A stretch of 64,000 nt of DNA from Setophaga petechia (Eukaryota > Chordata > Aves > Passeriformes > Parulidae), in assembly GCA_024362935.1 (NCBI GenBank), contig JANCRA010000028.1, positions 7,994,476-8,058,475 on the forward strand, in the 5' to 3' direction. Both the position numbers and the translations under genes were made by a program. Under the pieces are notes generated by a model, which saw only the letters and a list, made by a program, of their open reading frames with translations, made no database searches and was not told the origin of the DNA. Below, one piece after another: positions 23,801 to 37,700 of this stretch. Position 1 is the first letter of the stretch. Every line of letters begins with the position of its first letter.

Positions 23801-26800
23801 CCTGGTGCCTCTGATCCTGGATCCCTTCCCTCATCCCCCAGCTCCCAGGAAAGTGAGCGCAGCTGGAAACTCTGCTGCTGCTTATTGGAATAACCTTTCA
23901 GGATTCATTTAGTGCCGCTTGCTTCCACCCCACCTTCCCACCGTCAGCACTTCACTAATTGCAACTTTTAACTCCTTGTGCCCAGGTAGCTGGAGAGCAG
24001 CAGCTGCTGTAAGGAATGGGGGTCCCTCTGCCCCGCATCTCTCCTTCCTCCTCAGATAAAGGGTCAGCCCAGTGAAGCATGAACACCACGCTCACCCCCA
24101 GCCTGCCTGACTCCATTCCTGCTCCCAGATCACCCCACAAGCCTCCTGCTCTGGGAAAACACCACAAATCCCAGGCAAAATCCCAGCCACCACCTGGGAG
24201 CATCAATCAGCGCACGGCTGGGCAGGGAAGAGGCGAGAGATCCCGACGGCTATGGGAGCACTGTCTGCCTGAGACTTATTCAATTATGGCTCTCGAGTTC
24301 AGCCTGAGCCCGGCGCGGCGGGGACGGGGCTGACAGGGGAGGGGGGTGGGTACAGCCCCCTAATTCAATCACAGGGCACAGGCAACAGTGCGGCTGGTGG
24401 GGGAGAAGAGCTCTTGCTGTCAACACAGAGAGAATGAGGCTTCCACAGCCTTCCTGGATGGCTCTGCCCACTGACCCCTCACAGCTGCATTTCCCAATGC
24501 ACCGGGAATGGATCTGTGTCATTGTTAAGGTCTGGTCCTGTGCTGGTGTGGCATTGGTGCCACCACACAGGATTGCTCTGATCTAAGGCCACCTGCACTG
24601 AAAGGTGGGATGTTGCCAGCTCCACTGCCACATAGCTTTCTGTGCAAAGAGAAAATGAGCCAAGAAACTACATTTTCAGGAAAGCTGAGGTGTTTTTTAC
24701 GTAAGTGCAAGAGCAGGGCAGGAGGAAGGTGAGATGCTGTTTCCCAGCTGACACCATGAACCAGCGAGTGTGACTAAAACTTGGGAATGCTTTGCACAGG
24801 GGCTCAGGCACTGTGGTGAGGCATTGAAACCTCAGCAGCTGCTCAGGGAGATGAGGACAGAGGGACACAATCAGGTAGGAAAGAGAGGAGAGAGCTGGGA
24901 AGGCAGATGCTTTCCCTGAAAGCATTTCCAAGGTCAATGCTTCAACGTGGAGCAGAGCGAGGATTTGGCTCAGGCAGGGGAGCGGGACCACGCCGGGATG
25001 CTCAGTGGGAGGCAGAGGAACGCCCAGCTCCCAATTCCCCAGCCCAAGGGAGGGCTGAGGGAGGCACCCAGACAAGGTCACGGTCCCAGCAGAGCAGTGA
25101 GGGAGCTCCGGCTGCGCCGGCTCTGCCTCCGTGGCAGCAAATTCAATCGCGGCCAATAACAGGGTGGAACAAAATCCAGCAATGCAATAAAACCTCCCGG
25201 CGCCTTGTTCACCTGCAGCCTGAGCAGCACAAGAGGTGGCACGGCCTCTGCGGGCAGCCTGGGGTCTGGGGAGCCCATTAAAGGGCAGGGAGGGTTTGGG
25301 GTGGCCCTTGGTGAGCTTCCCACGGGTGACAGCTCATCCCATGAGGAGGGGGACGGGCGGATTTCTGAGCAAGGGAGAGCAGCTGATGCCTTAAGAAGCA
25401 GGGAGGTGAAATCCAATTGTGCAGCATCCACGGCTGCCATTAACCTGTCTGTGTACTCCCGTGGTCGCCCATCCCTCTCTGCCTGACAGCCAGGGCTGCC
25501 CCGGCTGCCTGGGGTTTGTGCCTGCCTGCTGCAGCAGCACGCAGCCCTGCCTCAGGCTTTTCCCCAGCGCTTCGAGCTGCTTCCAAAATGGAGCGCTGGC
25601 TAAACATCCCCTGGTGAGCTGGGGAGAGGCAGAGCTGATTCCTGGAGAAGGAGAAATGGTGGCAGTGTGAGATGGGCGGCTGCAGGAGGAGCTGCCGGGG
25701 CAAGCCACAGCTGCCAAGTGAGGCCAGAATGATAATGGCATCAAACTTCCTTGAAGGAGGACATTCCTTGGGAATACCCCTTGGGTAGCACCACCTCCAT
25801 CATCTCAATCTTTCGAGCTAAGGATCTTCATGGCAGTTTTTGGAAGCACAGATGGGTTCATGCCAGGGTTGCACGTTCCTGGTGAGCATTAGAGGGGTCC
25901 ATTTTTCCTCCTGGCAGGGGGAAAAGGCAGGATCTGGACTCGCTTTGCTCAGCCCCACACTCTTCCCGGCCCACAGGGAGGCTCAGAGCAGGCTGGTGAA
26001 GAAGGGAAGGGAGAGGAGGGGCGGGGAGCAGGGAGGAGGCGCAGCCAGCCCCACCAACCGCCTCGCCTCTCTGCATCCCAGTTCCATTTGCAGATTTATT
26101 AAATCGAGAGCCAATTCCAACATAATTTCTTTCAAGCAGCTCCACCTCGCAGGTGTGCGGAATTTGTTTGAGATAAAGAAAACCATTACAGAGAGACAGC
26201 AATCTTCAAAGACCACCTCGGAGACCTGAGAGAAATAAAAACACTAGCCCGTGCAAATGTGCAATTAAGTTTCAGAATACTCCTGCTCCATGAAAAGCTC
26301 CGTCCCTGCAGAGAACAGGCCTTTAAGGCAATTTTCCCAAACCCTATTCAGCATTCACTCAAAAATGCCTTTTTAAAACAACATGTGATTTTTTTCCCCT
26401 CCCTGCCTCACTCCTCCTCCTCTCTGCGCTTGCTCCATCACTTCCAGGTGGGACACAGACAGCTCTGGTGGGGATGTGGTTCCTCCCCATTTGGAGGGGG
26501 ACATGAGGCACAGAAGGGGTCCCATCCACACAGGCACAGCTCTGTCACAACCTCCAGTCATGTCAGATCCACAAACCAGGGATTTTCAGAGCTACTCTTG
26601 TTATTCAAGGAGACCATGACACCAGCATGGCCCCGCCTGGGGACAATTTGCCAACTATTCCCAGTTGAAGGATCTTCATATCCCTTATTCATGGGTCATT
26701 CTCTGCTTGGTGATTAATTAAAAATGCATAATTAACCTGTGGAACGCAGCACTGCCATGAGGTATCGGGGAGGCCAGGAGCTTAGTGGGATTCGGGGGAG

Positions 26801-28758
26801 GATTATATGTTTAAATGGATAATGAGAACATCTGGTGGTACATTAACAGGGATGAAGGAGAATTAGGGAGAAGAGCTTGGCCAGCCGCCGGCTCAGGGTG
26901 CAGGAGGGTGACCACAGGGCTGGCTCAAGGAGGGCTCTGCTGCTCCAGCCACAAGCCTGGCAGAGACACCAACACAGCCCTGCACCCTTGGGAAGTGTGA
27001 TTTTGGGAATGAGGCAGTGACAGAGGTGTCACCACAGGGCTGGTTGCCTTCAGATTGGAGGTGGCTACCTGGGACAGCAGGATGGTCACAGCGCTGCCAA
27101 CTCCTTGCCACAACACCCAACCCAGCAACACCTCTTGTCCATGGAGACCTGTGGCATGACTGTGACCCCTGGAGACACCCTGATAAATCAGCCACAGTGC
27201 CCTTAAAAGCCCAGGAGAGCATCCATCAGCTGCAGCACTTGCTGCAGGTGACACCACGCCTGCGTGCGCGGCCATCCGTGCTGCTGGTGGCGAGCTCTGG
27301 AGCCGTGGCACGCGACCAAGAATCCAAGGAAAAGTGCAGGAGACACAAGAGCAAGCCTCAGCCACGCTGGCCATGCAGGGTATCCCAGCCCAAGGGCGTG
27401 CAAGAGGCAATTCCTGGGGGTCTCCAGCTTCTGAACAACATGTGGCTCCCAGGACTGAGCCCGGCACACACCTTCTCCCTGTGGCAGCATCCCTCATCCA
27501 CCCCAGGCTCCACACAGAATCACAGACACCATCCACCATCCCCCTTGCACAGTGGGCACAGACCATGTGCTTTGCTCCACCTCTTACCCCCAGCCTCAGA
27601 AGTTTTCTTGGAAAAGCCTGGCAGGCACAGCCAGGGACTCTGAGCACAAACTCCGGGCTGATGACAGGATTACTAAATCCCTGTCAGCAAACAGGGCTCA
27701 AGCAGCTGCTCTTTTGCATTGTAAATCTGCTGCTCCACTGTTTGCACCAACTGATGGTTGTGCAAGGCCTGGGAGCCACATCATCTTGGGGTGAAAAGCA
27801 CTGAGGGCTCTTCAGCAACATCCCCAAGAACTGGGGGGATCCTCAGCTCTTCATCCCACTGCATCGCCAGGCTCCTGCTCTGCAGCAGCTTGGAGAAGGA
27901 GGGGATGCTCAGTGCTCCCAGCAGGACTCTGGATGCTCTCCATGTTGGCAGAGGTGATGCCACCAGCTCAGCAAGACTGGGCAGCCAGAGGGATTTTGGG
28001 TGTCCTGGCCCCTCTGGGCTCTCTGCTGGTCCCCTGGGATGAGGTGGCTGCAGCACATCGTGCTCAGCCTGCCGAGCACGGCCGGGGCCTGCCGGGCCGG
28101 GGTTAATCTCGTTGTCACACTTTCCCTCCTTCTTGCTGGCTCGGCGTGCTTTGACCCGCTGTGAAATTGTGGCCAACAGCACTGAATATTTTAAGAGCAG
28201 CAATGCAGTGATGGCCGCGCACGGCGGAGGAGCAGCAAGGCAGGCCGGGAGCTGGGCTGGGCCCTCACCTCCCCCCCGCCACCACCAACCCATTAGCACA
28301 GTTCAGGGAAACCTAAAAAATTCAAAAGACACTGAAATATGCAGCATTTTTTGCTCTCCCTGGAAATGACGCGCTTCGCTTCCCAGATGCTCCCGAGCAG
28401 GACGTTGTAAATAAGAGGCTTTGTCACACACAGGGTGTTGCCAGTGGGGCTGTGGGATGCTGCAGAGCCCAAATTGACACCCCAAAGCCTGTCCTGGGGA
28501 CAGAGCCACGCTTGGGGCTTGGATAAACCCGCACTGCCATCAATGCCCATCCTCATAGCGCAGTGCAGCCATTAAAGGAGATTCCCCTCTCTATCCTTGG
28601 CCTCTGCCGGCTGCTCCCTGCCCCTTTTCCCCCTCGGGGCATCCCCTCGGTGCCTCCCTCCCCTCGGCCGGGCGGGACGCGGTGCCGCAGGACCTGACGC
28701 AAACACCTGTCCTCAGCACTTCTGCTATCTGGGGCACAGCAGAGCAGCAGCGGCGAGG

Positions 28759-28791
<33 letters not shown>

Positions 28792-31700
28792 TCTATTTGC
28801 ATAAACCTTCCAAAAAGAGGAGCTGGAGCCTGAGTCTGGAGAGCTGGAATATCAGTCAGGGACCACTGGAGCTGGTAGGAAGTGCAATAAGTATTTGGGA
28901 AGCGTCACCAGGACCTGGGCAAGTTCTGCCACCAGGTCCCTGCTTATCCCCAAAGTGCTGCCCCAGGGCTTGACACCCCATCTAGGAGTGACATTGGGAC
29001 ACTTTTGTATTCAGGTCTTAAGAGGGCAGATTAATCGCCATGTGCTGGGTCTGTCGTGTGCAGGAATATATATTCTTCTCAGAATTTACAAGTAGTTCTG
29101 TCTGAGAAATAAACAAGTGGAGATAAAAATTACATTGTCACCGTGCAGGTGTGATGGATGGGCAGGACAAGCCCTGGGAGTGCCAGCAAGGTGCCACTGG
29201 CACCTGGGACAGCTGGGAGATGCCAAAGGGACTCCAGGAAAGGCAGTGGGATGTACTCCACCAACCCCAGCCCCTTGTGTCTCTGTCCCAAAAGCCAGGA
29301 AAAGTGGGAACAGCCACCAAGGCCATCCCCAAGTGAGGGAGATGCCTGGAAAATACGATGCTGGTGATGGGTGACCAGGATGCAGCCATGGGAAGATGCC
29401 TGGAGCAAAGCAGTCAGTGACAGAGGGGGCTGAGGCCCCCAGGTCAGCTCCTTGTAAAAGCCTCTTGGGCTCTGTCTCAAGCCCAAAATCCTCCTCCCCA
29501 GTGTGTTTCCAAGGTCAGCAATGGGCAAAAGACAGGCTGGCAGCCACTGGATTCCCCAGGGATGTGAGAGAAGGATTGATGCAGTTTACACCGAGCCCCT
29601 TTCTCGTTTGGTTTCTCCTTCATCCTTCTCTGCTTCCCGAGGCTGCACTGCCTTGGCCCGGCTTGTCAGGGAGTGACAGAGCACATTGCCTGCTGGGGTG
29701 ACTCCCTGGGGAGGCACAGCCATTGGCTACCTCACAGTTTAAATCTGAATTCACACTGAAAGCACTAAAACAGCTCGGCGTGGATCCTCTTCGCAGCCTT
29801 GGGCATCCTGAGGAGTCATGACTCGGCTCAGCCTGCTGGGATGGAGATCCCAAAACCATCTGGGGACATCCAGCTGCCCCCAAGGCGGGTGCCTGGCTCC
29901 AGGCTGGCACCCAGCAGCTGGTCCAGCAACTGCCTTCAGTCTATTAATAAAGCTGGAGCAGCTGGTAGAGCATCCACCGCCAGTCCTCGGGATTTATCCA
30001 CACTGCTCTGCCTTATCAGCCATGCTTTTCACAAGCACTTAAATTCAGGAGGAAAAGGAAAAAGTGAAATCAGATAGAAATGCAGGTCTGTTTGCTGTTT
30101 TCTCCAATGAAATGGTTCTGGGTAAACAGCAGACGCCTTTGATGAAATCCCAGCAGGCTTAAACAATAAAGCTGGTTACAAACTCAATCTGGCGCAGATA
30201 TCAGATCTGAAATTGTTTCAAAAAACATGTCAACATTTTCTAATGCTGCTGCAAAACTTCCTCGGCACTTTGCCACAAGCTGCATCTGTGACGCAGGACC
30301 TGCACCGCTGTCCCAGCCCCTGCTCCCACTGCTGCACCTCCCCTGCCCTGGCCCCTCTGCAGCCCTCTGCCTGCTGGCAGGGACACCCTGAGCTGCAGGA
30401 GGATGCTCAGCAGCATCAACTGGGATGCAGGAGATGCACATTCCCAGTCCCGTGCTCAGGGCATGCTGGGTGTTGTTTTCCAGGTGTAAATGCAGTTCCC
30501 ATCCCCAGGCACAGCCTGGCTGAAGGTTTGCAGGGCTGGATGAGGGGCATCAGGCAGCGTGGGCATCCCTCTCATCACATCCCAGGGATAGAATTCAGCT
30601 CTGGGTTCATCCCAGGTGTTAGCAAGGACAACTGACTTTGCCGTGGAAAAGCAATTTGCAAAGCCTTGTGGTGGCAGAGGAGCAGAGCCTGGTGCCCCTC
30701 CTGGGTTCTGCCTGCCCTGTGCCACCTCTGCATCCTGCTGGGACACCAGGGCAGGATGGCGATGCACAGGTCCAGCTGAGGGAATGCCTGGCTGGGGGCA
30801 GAGCTTGGTCCCTCTCCTATGGGTGGCGGGCACAACAGGGACCATCCAGTGCAGGGCAGCTGGGTCAGGGTGACAGGAAATCTGGCAGCTCCATTGGTGT
30901 TGGAGTGACAGGGACCATCCAAACTCAGAAAACAGGCAGAGCTAGAGTGCAGTGAGACAGGTCCTGAGCTGGCATTGCCAGGGCCAGCCTGCCAGTTACC
31001 CGGCACCGGCACTTCCCAAACTCTGTCAGCACCTGGGGTCTTTGGGAGGACAGCAGGGCATCCAGGTGAGGGGGGGAGAGGATGAGGAAAAGGAGGAGGA
31101 TGAGGAGAAGGAGGAGGATGAGGAGTAGGAGGAGGATGAGGAGGAGGAGGGGGAGAGACCTCATCCCACCACAGACAGACGCTGGTTAAAAAGCCAGCAC
31201 CAGCTCTAAAGGAATTTGGGGTCTCCCAAAGGCTCCCACCTCCATCCATAAGGGATCTGCTCCCCGAGTGTGGGCTCAGACACCCTCATCCCATGTGGGA
31301 TCCAGCCCTACACACGCCCCATCCCACACCCCAAGGAAGCCCCCAGCCCAGAGCTGATGCCTGCCACAGCTCATGTCCCGTGTGGCTGTGATGGAGCAGC
31401 AGAACCTTCATCCCTCCCACAACTGGGAATGACAAAGGCGACGCAGGAGAGGAAAAACGGGGCGCGAGGAAGAGGATGAAGAGGATGGGCAGCCCTGGGG
31501 GGTGCAGGGGGCCGAGCCTGAGCCCTGGAGCAGCACAGGGGATGTGGCAGAGCTGACCCCTATGCAGAGGTTGCCTCTGCCATCGATCCCTGTTGCACTC
31601 AGGCTCATTAGGGCCGGGGAGCTGCTGCGAGCGGCTGCTGGAGGAGACAGACGGGGGGAGCGCTCGCCGTGGCTCCCTGGATCGTATTAAATATTTACTT

Positions 31701-34700
31701 TGTTTTGTTTTGTTTTTCCCAGCTTATATTGATCAGAGATGAAGTGGGGAGGGGAAGGGGGGTGGGGGGAGCAAGGGGGTGCTGTTGGATGCCGGGAGGG
31801 AAAAGCAGAGGAAACGACTGAGCTGGAAAACGGGGACAGAGCGTGGCAGGGCGTTCCCGAGGGATTCACCTGCTCTCCCAAGGGACACCCAGCGCTGTCA
31901 CCCTACAGAGATGCTCCCCTCAGAGCCATTCATCCCCTTCAGGGTCGGGATGGGCATCACCAGCACACGGTGGGGAGCAGTGGGGCAGCTTCCACTCCCC
32001 ATCCCACACCGGCATCTCGAGGGATGCAGGACAGAGGGATGCCCAAGGCAAAAGCATCTCATAGCTCGGGGTATCCCCTCACCCCGGGCCGGGAGGTACC
32101 CCCCGCACCCAGGCTGGGCCCCGGGAGCGGCCGCGCAGTCGGCACTGTTTCTATTTCGAGAGGAGCTCTACTGGAAAAGGAACAAAAGCCGAGGGAAGCT
32201 ATAAATAGCCTCCTCCTCCTTCACACCAGCGCCTCCTCCGCCCCAGCATCCCGAGGAGGCCGGGAGGGTCCCAGAGCCTGGCCCGGGCTCAGCCCCACTG
32301 CCAAACCCCCTCCGCGTCTCCGAGCCAACATCTCCATCTGAAAACCAGAGGGAATAACGAGCCGGGGAATATCTGCCGCCGAGGCAGCGCTGTGCCAAGT
32401 TACCCCGCGTCTCTGCCCAGCCACAGCCCTGTGCCCCGGGGGATTTGCCGCTGCCCAGTCGGGCTCTGCACCCAAAAACACCCCGCGGGCACGGATTCCA
32501 CCACCTGGGGATGCTCCTCTTGTCCCTGGCCCTGTCTGCGGCTGGCAGGGAGCAGGAAGAGCCGAGGAGCTCGGGCAGACCTACTTTCAAGGCTTTAATC
32601 CTTTTTGCTTAAAGAATCTTTTTTTTTTTTTTTTTTTTTCTCTCTCCCCTCTCTTTCTTTTTTTTTTCCCCCCTTTCTTTTCCTTTCCGCGCGGCAAAGA
32701 TGGGGTCTGATCAGAGGAGAGACGCAGGGAGCTGACAAGCTGCGGCGTACGGAGAGAAAGGAGAAAGAAATACATATTTATTACCCTCAATTATTAAAAA
32801 ATAGATAGCAGCAGATCTTAGGCCCTGGCAGAGGCACTGCAGAGTCGTTTGTCTGAGGACTATTTTGTTTTTTAAATTCCATTGAAATTATAATACTCCG
32901 GGGCTTGTTAGCACAAACACCCCGGCACATCCCTGCCGAGGGGGGATCATCCCAGCCCCTCTGCTGGCTCGGGGGTGCCTCCCGCAGGGTGGCTGGATCC
33001 AGCACCCGATGGGATGCCGGATTTGCAGGCAGCGGGGAGGGAAGGAGGGAGGCTCAGGGAGGCAGGAGCGGATGCAGCCGGCAGCTTTTGTCCCCCTCTG
33101 CCTTCCCCCCGCGGGGATCAGGAGGGATCTGCCCGGTGCTAGCACGTACCAAACGCACATGGACACCCAGCTGGGTGAAGGTCTCACGGACAAGATCCTC
33201 ACCCAGGTCACCTCGGGCCAAAACCAGCCGGGTGACATTCCCCGTGTGCCCAAGGACGGGCTTTGCGCCCCTCGGGTGGCACCGTGGGGGTCCCGCGGTC
33301 ACGGGGATGGGGTTTCCCCGAGCAAACCAATGCAAACGCTGGTGCAAATGCAGCTGGGAAGGAAAAAAAAAAAAATAGAAAGCGGTTCCCAAGTGCGGCA
33401 CACGGGGCTGGCGGAGCCGCTGGCGCCTCCCCTCCGCTTGCAGGGCTGCTCCGTAAGGAGCCCTGCCAGAGCAGCGGCAGCCAAACTCCCTCCCCGGTAA
33501 ACAGCGGCTGCATCCTCCCCGGGTGAGGATGGCGATGTCGGGACTTCGGGAGCACGTGGAGCACCTCTGACACCCTCCAGATCCAGCACCGCTCCCTCCC
33601 CACACACAGGATCTGTTGGGATGCGCTGGACCTCCACGGATCTGCTGTGCCATCGTCTCTCCAGGGCCAAATCCCGCTGGCCGTGAGAGGAACCAGCTTT
33701 TGGCACTGTGAGGCACCAGAGCGGTCACGGCTCTCCCGGCCCAGGCAGGAGCATCGCTAAAAGCTGCTCACCAAAGCTGGGCGGGCTCCAAGCTGCCGTG
33801 CCGGCTCCGAGCCGCTGTGCCAGCACCACCGGGAAGCAAGCAGCCAGCGGGCACATATGCTGCTCAAAAGGAAAAGGAGCTTTCTACACCAAATGGAGCT
33901 TTTTCCGCTTAATAACCCCCAATCCTAATCTGTGCAAAGAAGATTGCCCCCCGCATCTTCCCTGTCCTGCATCTGCCGCTCGCCCTGCCCGCACTTAACA
34001 CCCCATCAGCACCTGCCCCCAGCAGGAAAAGCAGGAGAAAAAGCGGCCCCGGGGAAAGCAGGCGATGCCCAGGAATGGGCTCATCTCCTCTGTCAGCTGC
34101 GAGCCTTCACCATTTGTCATCAGTAAAAATAATACTCCTAAAAGTGTCCCCCCTCTGATTGCCGGGCTGTGGGTTTCCATGGTGATGCTGCTCCGCAGGG
34201 ATGGCACAGGGGGATCGGTGGGATTGGTGCTTCCTCCATTTGGGAGATGGGACGTGGTGTTGACATCCGGAGCGAGGACAGCACCAGCCCTGCTGCTGGC
34301 ACAGCATCCTGAGGCTGAGCCAGCTCTTTCCACCTTGGGCTTGAGCAGCCTCACCCAAAATAGCAGGGGAAGAGCAGCCTTGCAGGAGAGGACAGGGATG
34401 CTCCTGTATCCCGGTGGTGCTCCTGAGGCCGTGCCCTGCACCCTGTGCCAGCACGGGGATCCCCAGCTCCTCCTCACTGACTCCCACCAGGATCCCCCTT
34501 GCTCCTGGCCTCATGGCTCTCCCTGCAGCCTCCCACTTGTTGCAGCTGCTCCTAAATCAGATTTCACCTCCTTTGGTGGGTTCTAAACGAGGGCAACACC
34601 TCACCCTTCCCAACCTTCTGGGAACCAAACAACAGCTACCACTGCTGGGGCGTGGGTGCCTGTGCTGCTGCTGCTCCACCAAAGTGCTCTGCAAACATAA

Positions 34701-37700
34701 TCTGCTCTTAATAACCCAAGCCTCTATTGATCGTGGCTGAACCCTGGAACTGCACTTGGCAAACAAAGCCCGAGTTTTTGGCTGCTTGGGGGAGACTGGA
34801 GCAGCTCCCTGGGGTGGGGATGAGTGGCAGTGTCACCCAGGGGTGCCCCAATGCAGGGCACAGTGGGACAGGGGTGTGGGGCTGAGGTGGCCGTGTCCTG
34901 GGTCACTCCTCTGCAAGGAGGGCTTTGCCTCCACACTGCCACAGGGGCACTGCCAGGAGCAGGGGACAGCCCAGTGGGAGACAGCCCTGCTCACACCTGG
35001 CCACCACCACGTCCCTCCAGGCTCCCACACTTCCCTACCTGATTTTTGCCTTCAAACAAGGTTTTGGCTCTTGCTGTCAAAACCCATCAGCCCAAGCTCC
35101 TGCCTGGCCCCAAGGCAATGACATCCCACTCATGGCCTCATCCTGCACACCATGGAGCCCCCCCTGCCCCTGCTGCTGGCCTGTGCCACTGGCTCCAGCA
35201 CTGCTTAAGGGCAAGACGGGTGTGAAATCACGCTGGAAAATGCATCTTTTTACATCCCCCCAGCAGGTTCACTGATGTTTTTAGGGCAGCGCTTCGAGGC
35301 CACCTGGAGTGTCACCCACAGCTTCCAGCACCCAGACGGGACTGCAGGGCACCGGGTGTGGCATTTTAGGCAAAAGGTGGGAATAACATCCAGCCAAGCA
35401 TGGCCATGGCTCTGACCCTGCCAGGCTCCACCAGTGCAGGTCACTGAGCAGCCGCAGCTCCTTCACATCCCAGCTCCAGGTCCAGGCAGGTCTCGTCTGC
35501 TGAGCCCTCCTCTCTCCCCCCAGCACCACCACAGGGACAGCCTGGGCCACATCCTGACCCCCTCCCTTGCTTCACCGGGCACAGAGAGCTTGTGGCTTCC
35601 TATCAGCTCTTTATGAAATTAAACTTTTATAAGCAGAAAGGTTTCTGGGCTCTTGGCTCTCCGGCGCAAGAACCGCAGTCCAGCCTGCGCCTGCACCCTG
35701 CCCACTGACTGCTGCCCTGGCAGGGAGGGATGGAGGCTGGACACTCCAGCGATGGCATGAGCGATGGAAGGGACAGGGATGTGGCTGCCCATGACCTTGG
35801 TGTCATCCTTGACCTGGAAATCTCCTTCTCCTGCATCGCCAGTGTTGCACTCCTGCCTGCGGCTGCCTGCGGCCAAGGCTGTGACACCCTCACCCAGGAT
35901 GGAGCTGCACCCCACGCTGTCACCCACTGTCACAGCACCAGTGACATCCCACCACACAGAACCCACCCTGAATCCCACCACTGACTGCAGAGATGAAGCT
36001 CACAGGGTGCAAGAGGCCCAAAATGCCCTCAGGAACAGCAGCACTCACCCAGCCATGCTGCCACCGTCCTGCTGCACACCATGTGGCACTGCCTGTGAAG
36101 CTGTCCCCTTGGAGCTGCCTCCCTTGGAGGTGTCAACCATGCACAGCTCCTGCTGCCTCAAGCCCTGCCATGGCCCCAGCCTCAAGCCTGGTCCCTGGCA
36201 GTGGGACGTGGAAGGCGGTGGCAGTGCCACCATCAGCCCGCGCTGCCACCCACCAGCACAGCCTTGCCTTGCCACAATCCTTGACAAAATCAGCCACCCT
36301 GGAGCCCCACAGAGGGGTTTGGCCCCAGCCCAGCGCCCCAGCAGCAGATGTCCCCTTGTCCCCTTGCTTCACATGTTGGATGTCCCCTCCACACCCTGCT
36401 TGGGGGAAATGCTGGGGATGGGGACGCCGTGCCCAGGGACACCTGGCCACGGTGAGGCAGGGAGGGGAGAACCTGTGGCAGGATGGAGGCCTCCTCTAAC
36501 TGCCTGTTGAATTATTCAGGAACGGTATTAACTTATAAATGAGTGTGTTTGACTGATTTTGTGGTTGATGTACAGATAAATTCTAATGAAAGACAGCTAC
36601 AAGATTTTAAATTATTAATTAGACTGCCACTTAACAAAGCCTATTTGGCACTCTATTTCCTTGCTTAACAAGACAAAAACTTTAAGAATAGGTTTTGCTT
36701 TAGCCCACAGGCTCTTCAATTTGCATTTTGTTTTTCTAGCTCCACAAATGAAAGCTGTAGATCTTGACCTTAACAGGCTACCCCTGGTGGGATCCAGCCG
36801 TGTCGGCAGCTTCGCTGCCTGCCTCCACCTCAGGCTCCCCGTTTCCCAGTCTGGATGAGGCTTTTCCTCCAGCAGGGCTGGGAATCGAGGCTGGAAAGCA
36901 GGACAGCTCCAAAGGCTTGGTGGTTTGTTCTCAACTCATCAGCCGGGCTGGGTTAATACACCAAACAAAGCTGAGGCGGGAGCCAGAGGAAGGAGCACCC
37001 GAGTGCGAGGCCACGCAGCCGCAAGGTGACATTTCCCCCAGCGGGAAAAAGCCTCTCTGGGGTGGCAGAGGGAGCTCTGCCCTGCCCGGGGGTCTGCACC
37101 CCAATGCCAGGGGCTGCACTCGCAGCCTCGGCGCCTTCTCCTCTGCCCGAGCCTCGTCGCAGAGAGGGGCATGTGCTGCCGGTGGCGAGGGCTGGGCCTG
37201 GGGCTGTGCGGCCGCCCCCTCCCCTGGGCACGGGACAGCACTGGGGGTCCAGCCGGGGTCCCCCCCCATGGCACCGCTGTCCCCAGCATCTCCCCGGAAT
37301 GGCCCCGGTGCAGCGGGCCCGGGGGTGCTGCCCCCCCTTCCCCACCGTCCCGGACCCCCCGGGAGGGCCGGCAGCTCCCCTGGCCGTGATGTCACAACGC
37401 TCCCCGATGATGTCCCAGGCGGTTGCCATGGAAATCGCGTGATGTCACAGCGGAGCGATTCTCCTCGGGGGGGGGCCGAACGGGACGGCTCGCCCCAACT
37501 TCCCCGCCGAACCCCCGGCGCTCCCCGGCGAGCCCCGTTTGCCGTTCCCTCGCCCTGAGGGACGAGCACCGAGCCTCCCCCGCTCCCGTCGCTTGCCCGC
37601 TGCCGCCGGGACCCGCCGTAGCCCGGTGCCCGCGGGACCCGCCGCGTCCCCGGTCCTGCGGGACCCGGCGCCTGCCCTGCCTCCCGTCGCTCCTCCCGGT

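Noticed and set aside
26925..27647. 240-codon minus-strand open frame
   Set aside because: Shadowed by a 208-codon frame on the opposite strand; Cys/Trp/Ser-rich in the way of random GC-rich DNA.
30925..31164. Poly-leucine membrane-like minus-strand frame
   Set aside because: Produced by the purine microsatellite at 31075-31152, not a real transmembrane protein.
35764..36510. 248-codon plus-strand open frame
   Set aside because: Pro/Cys/Ser-rich with overlapping frames in several phases; no domain seen.
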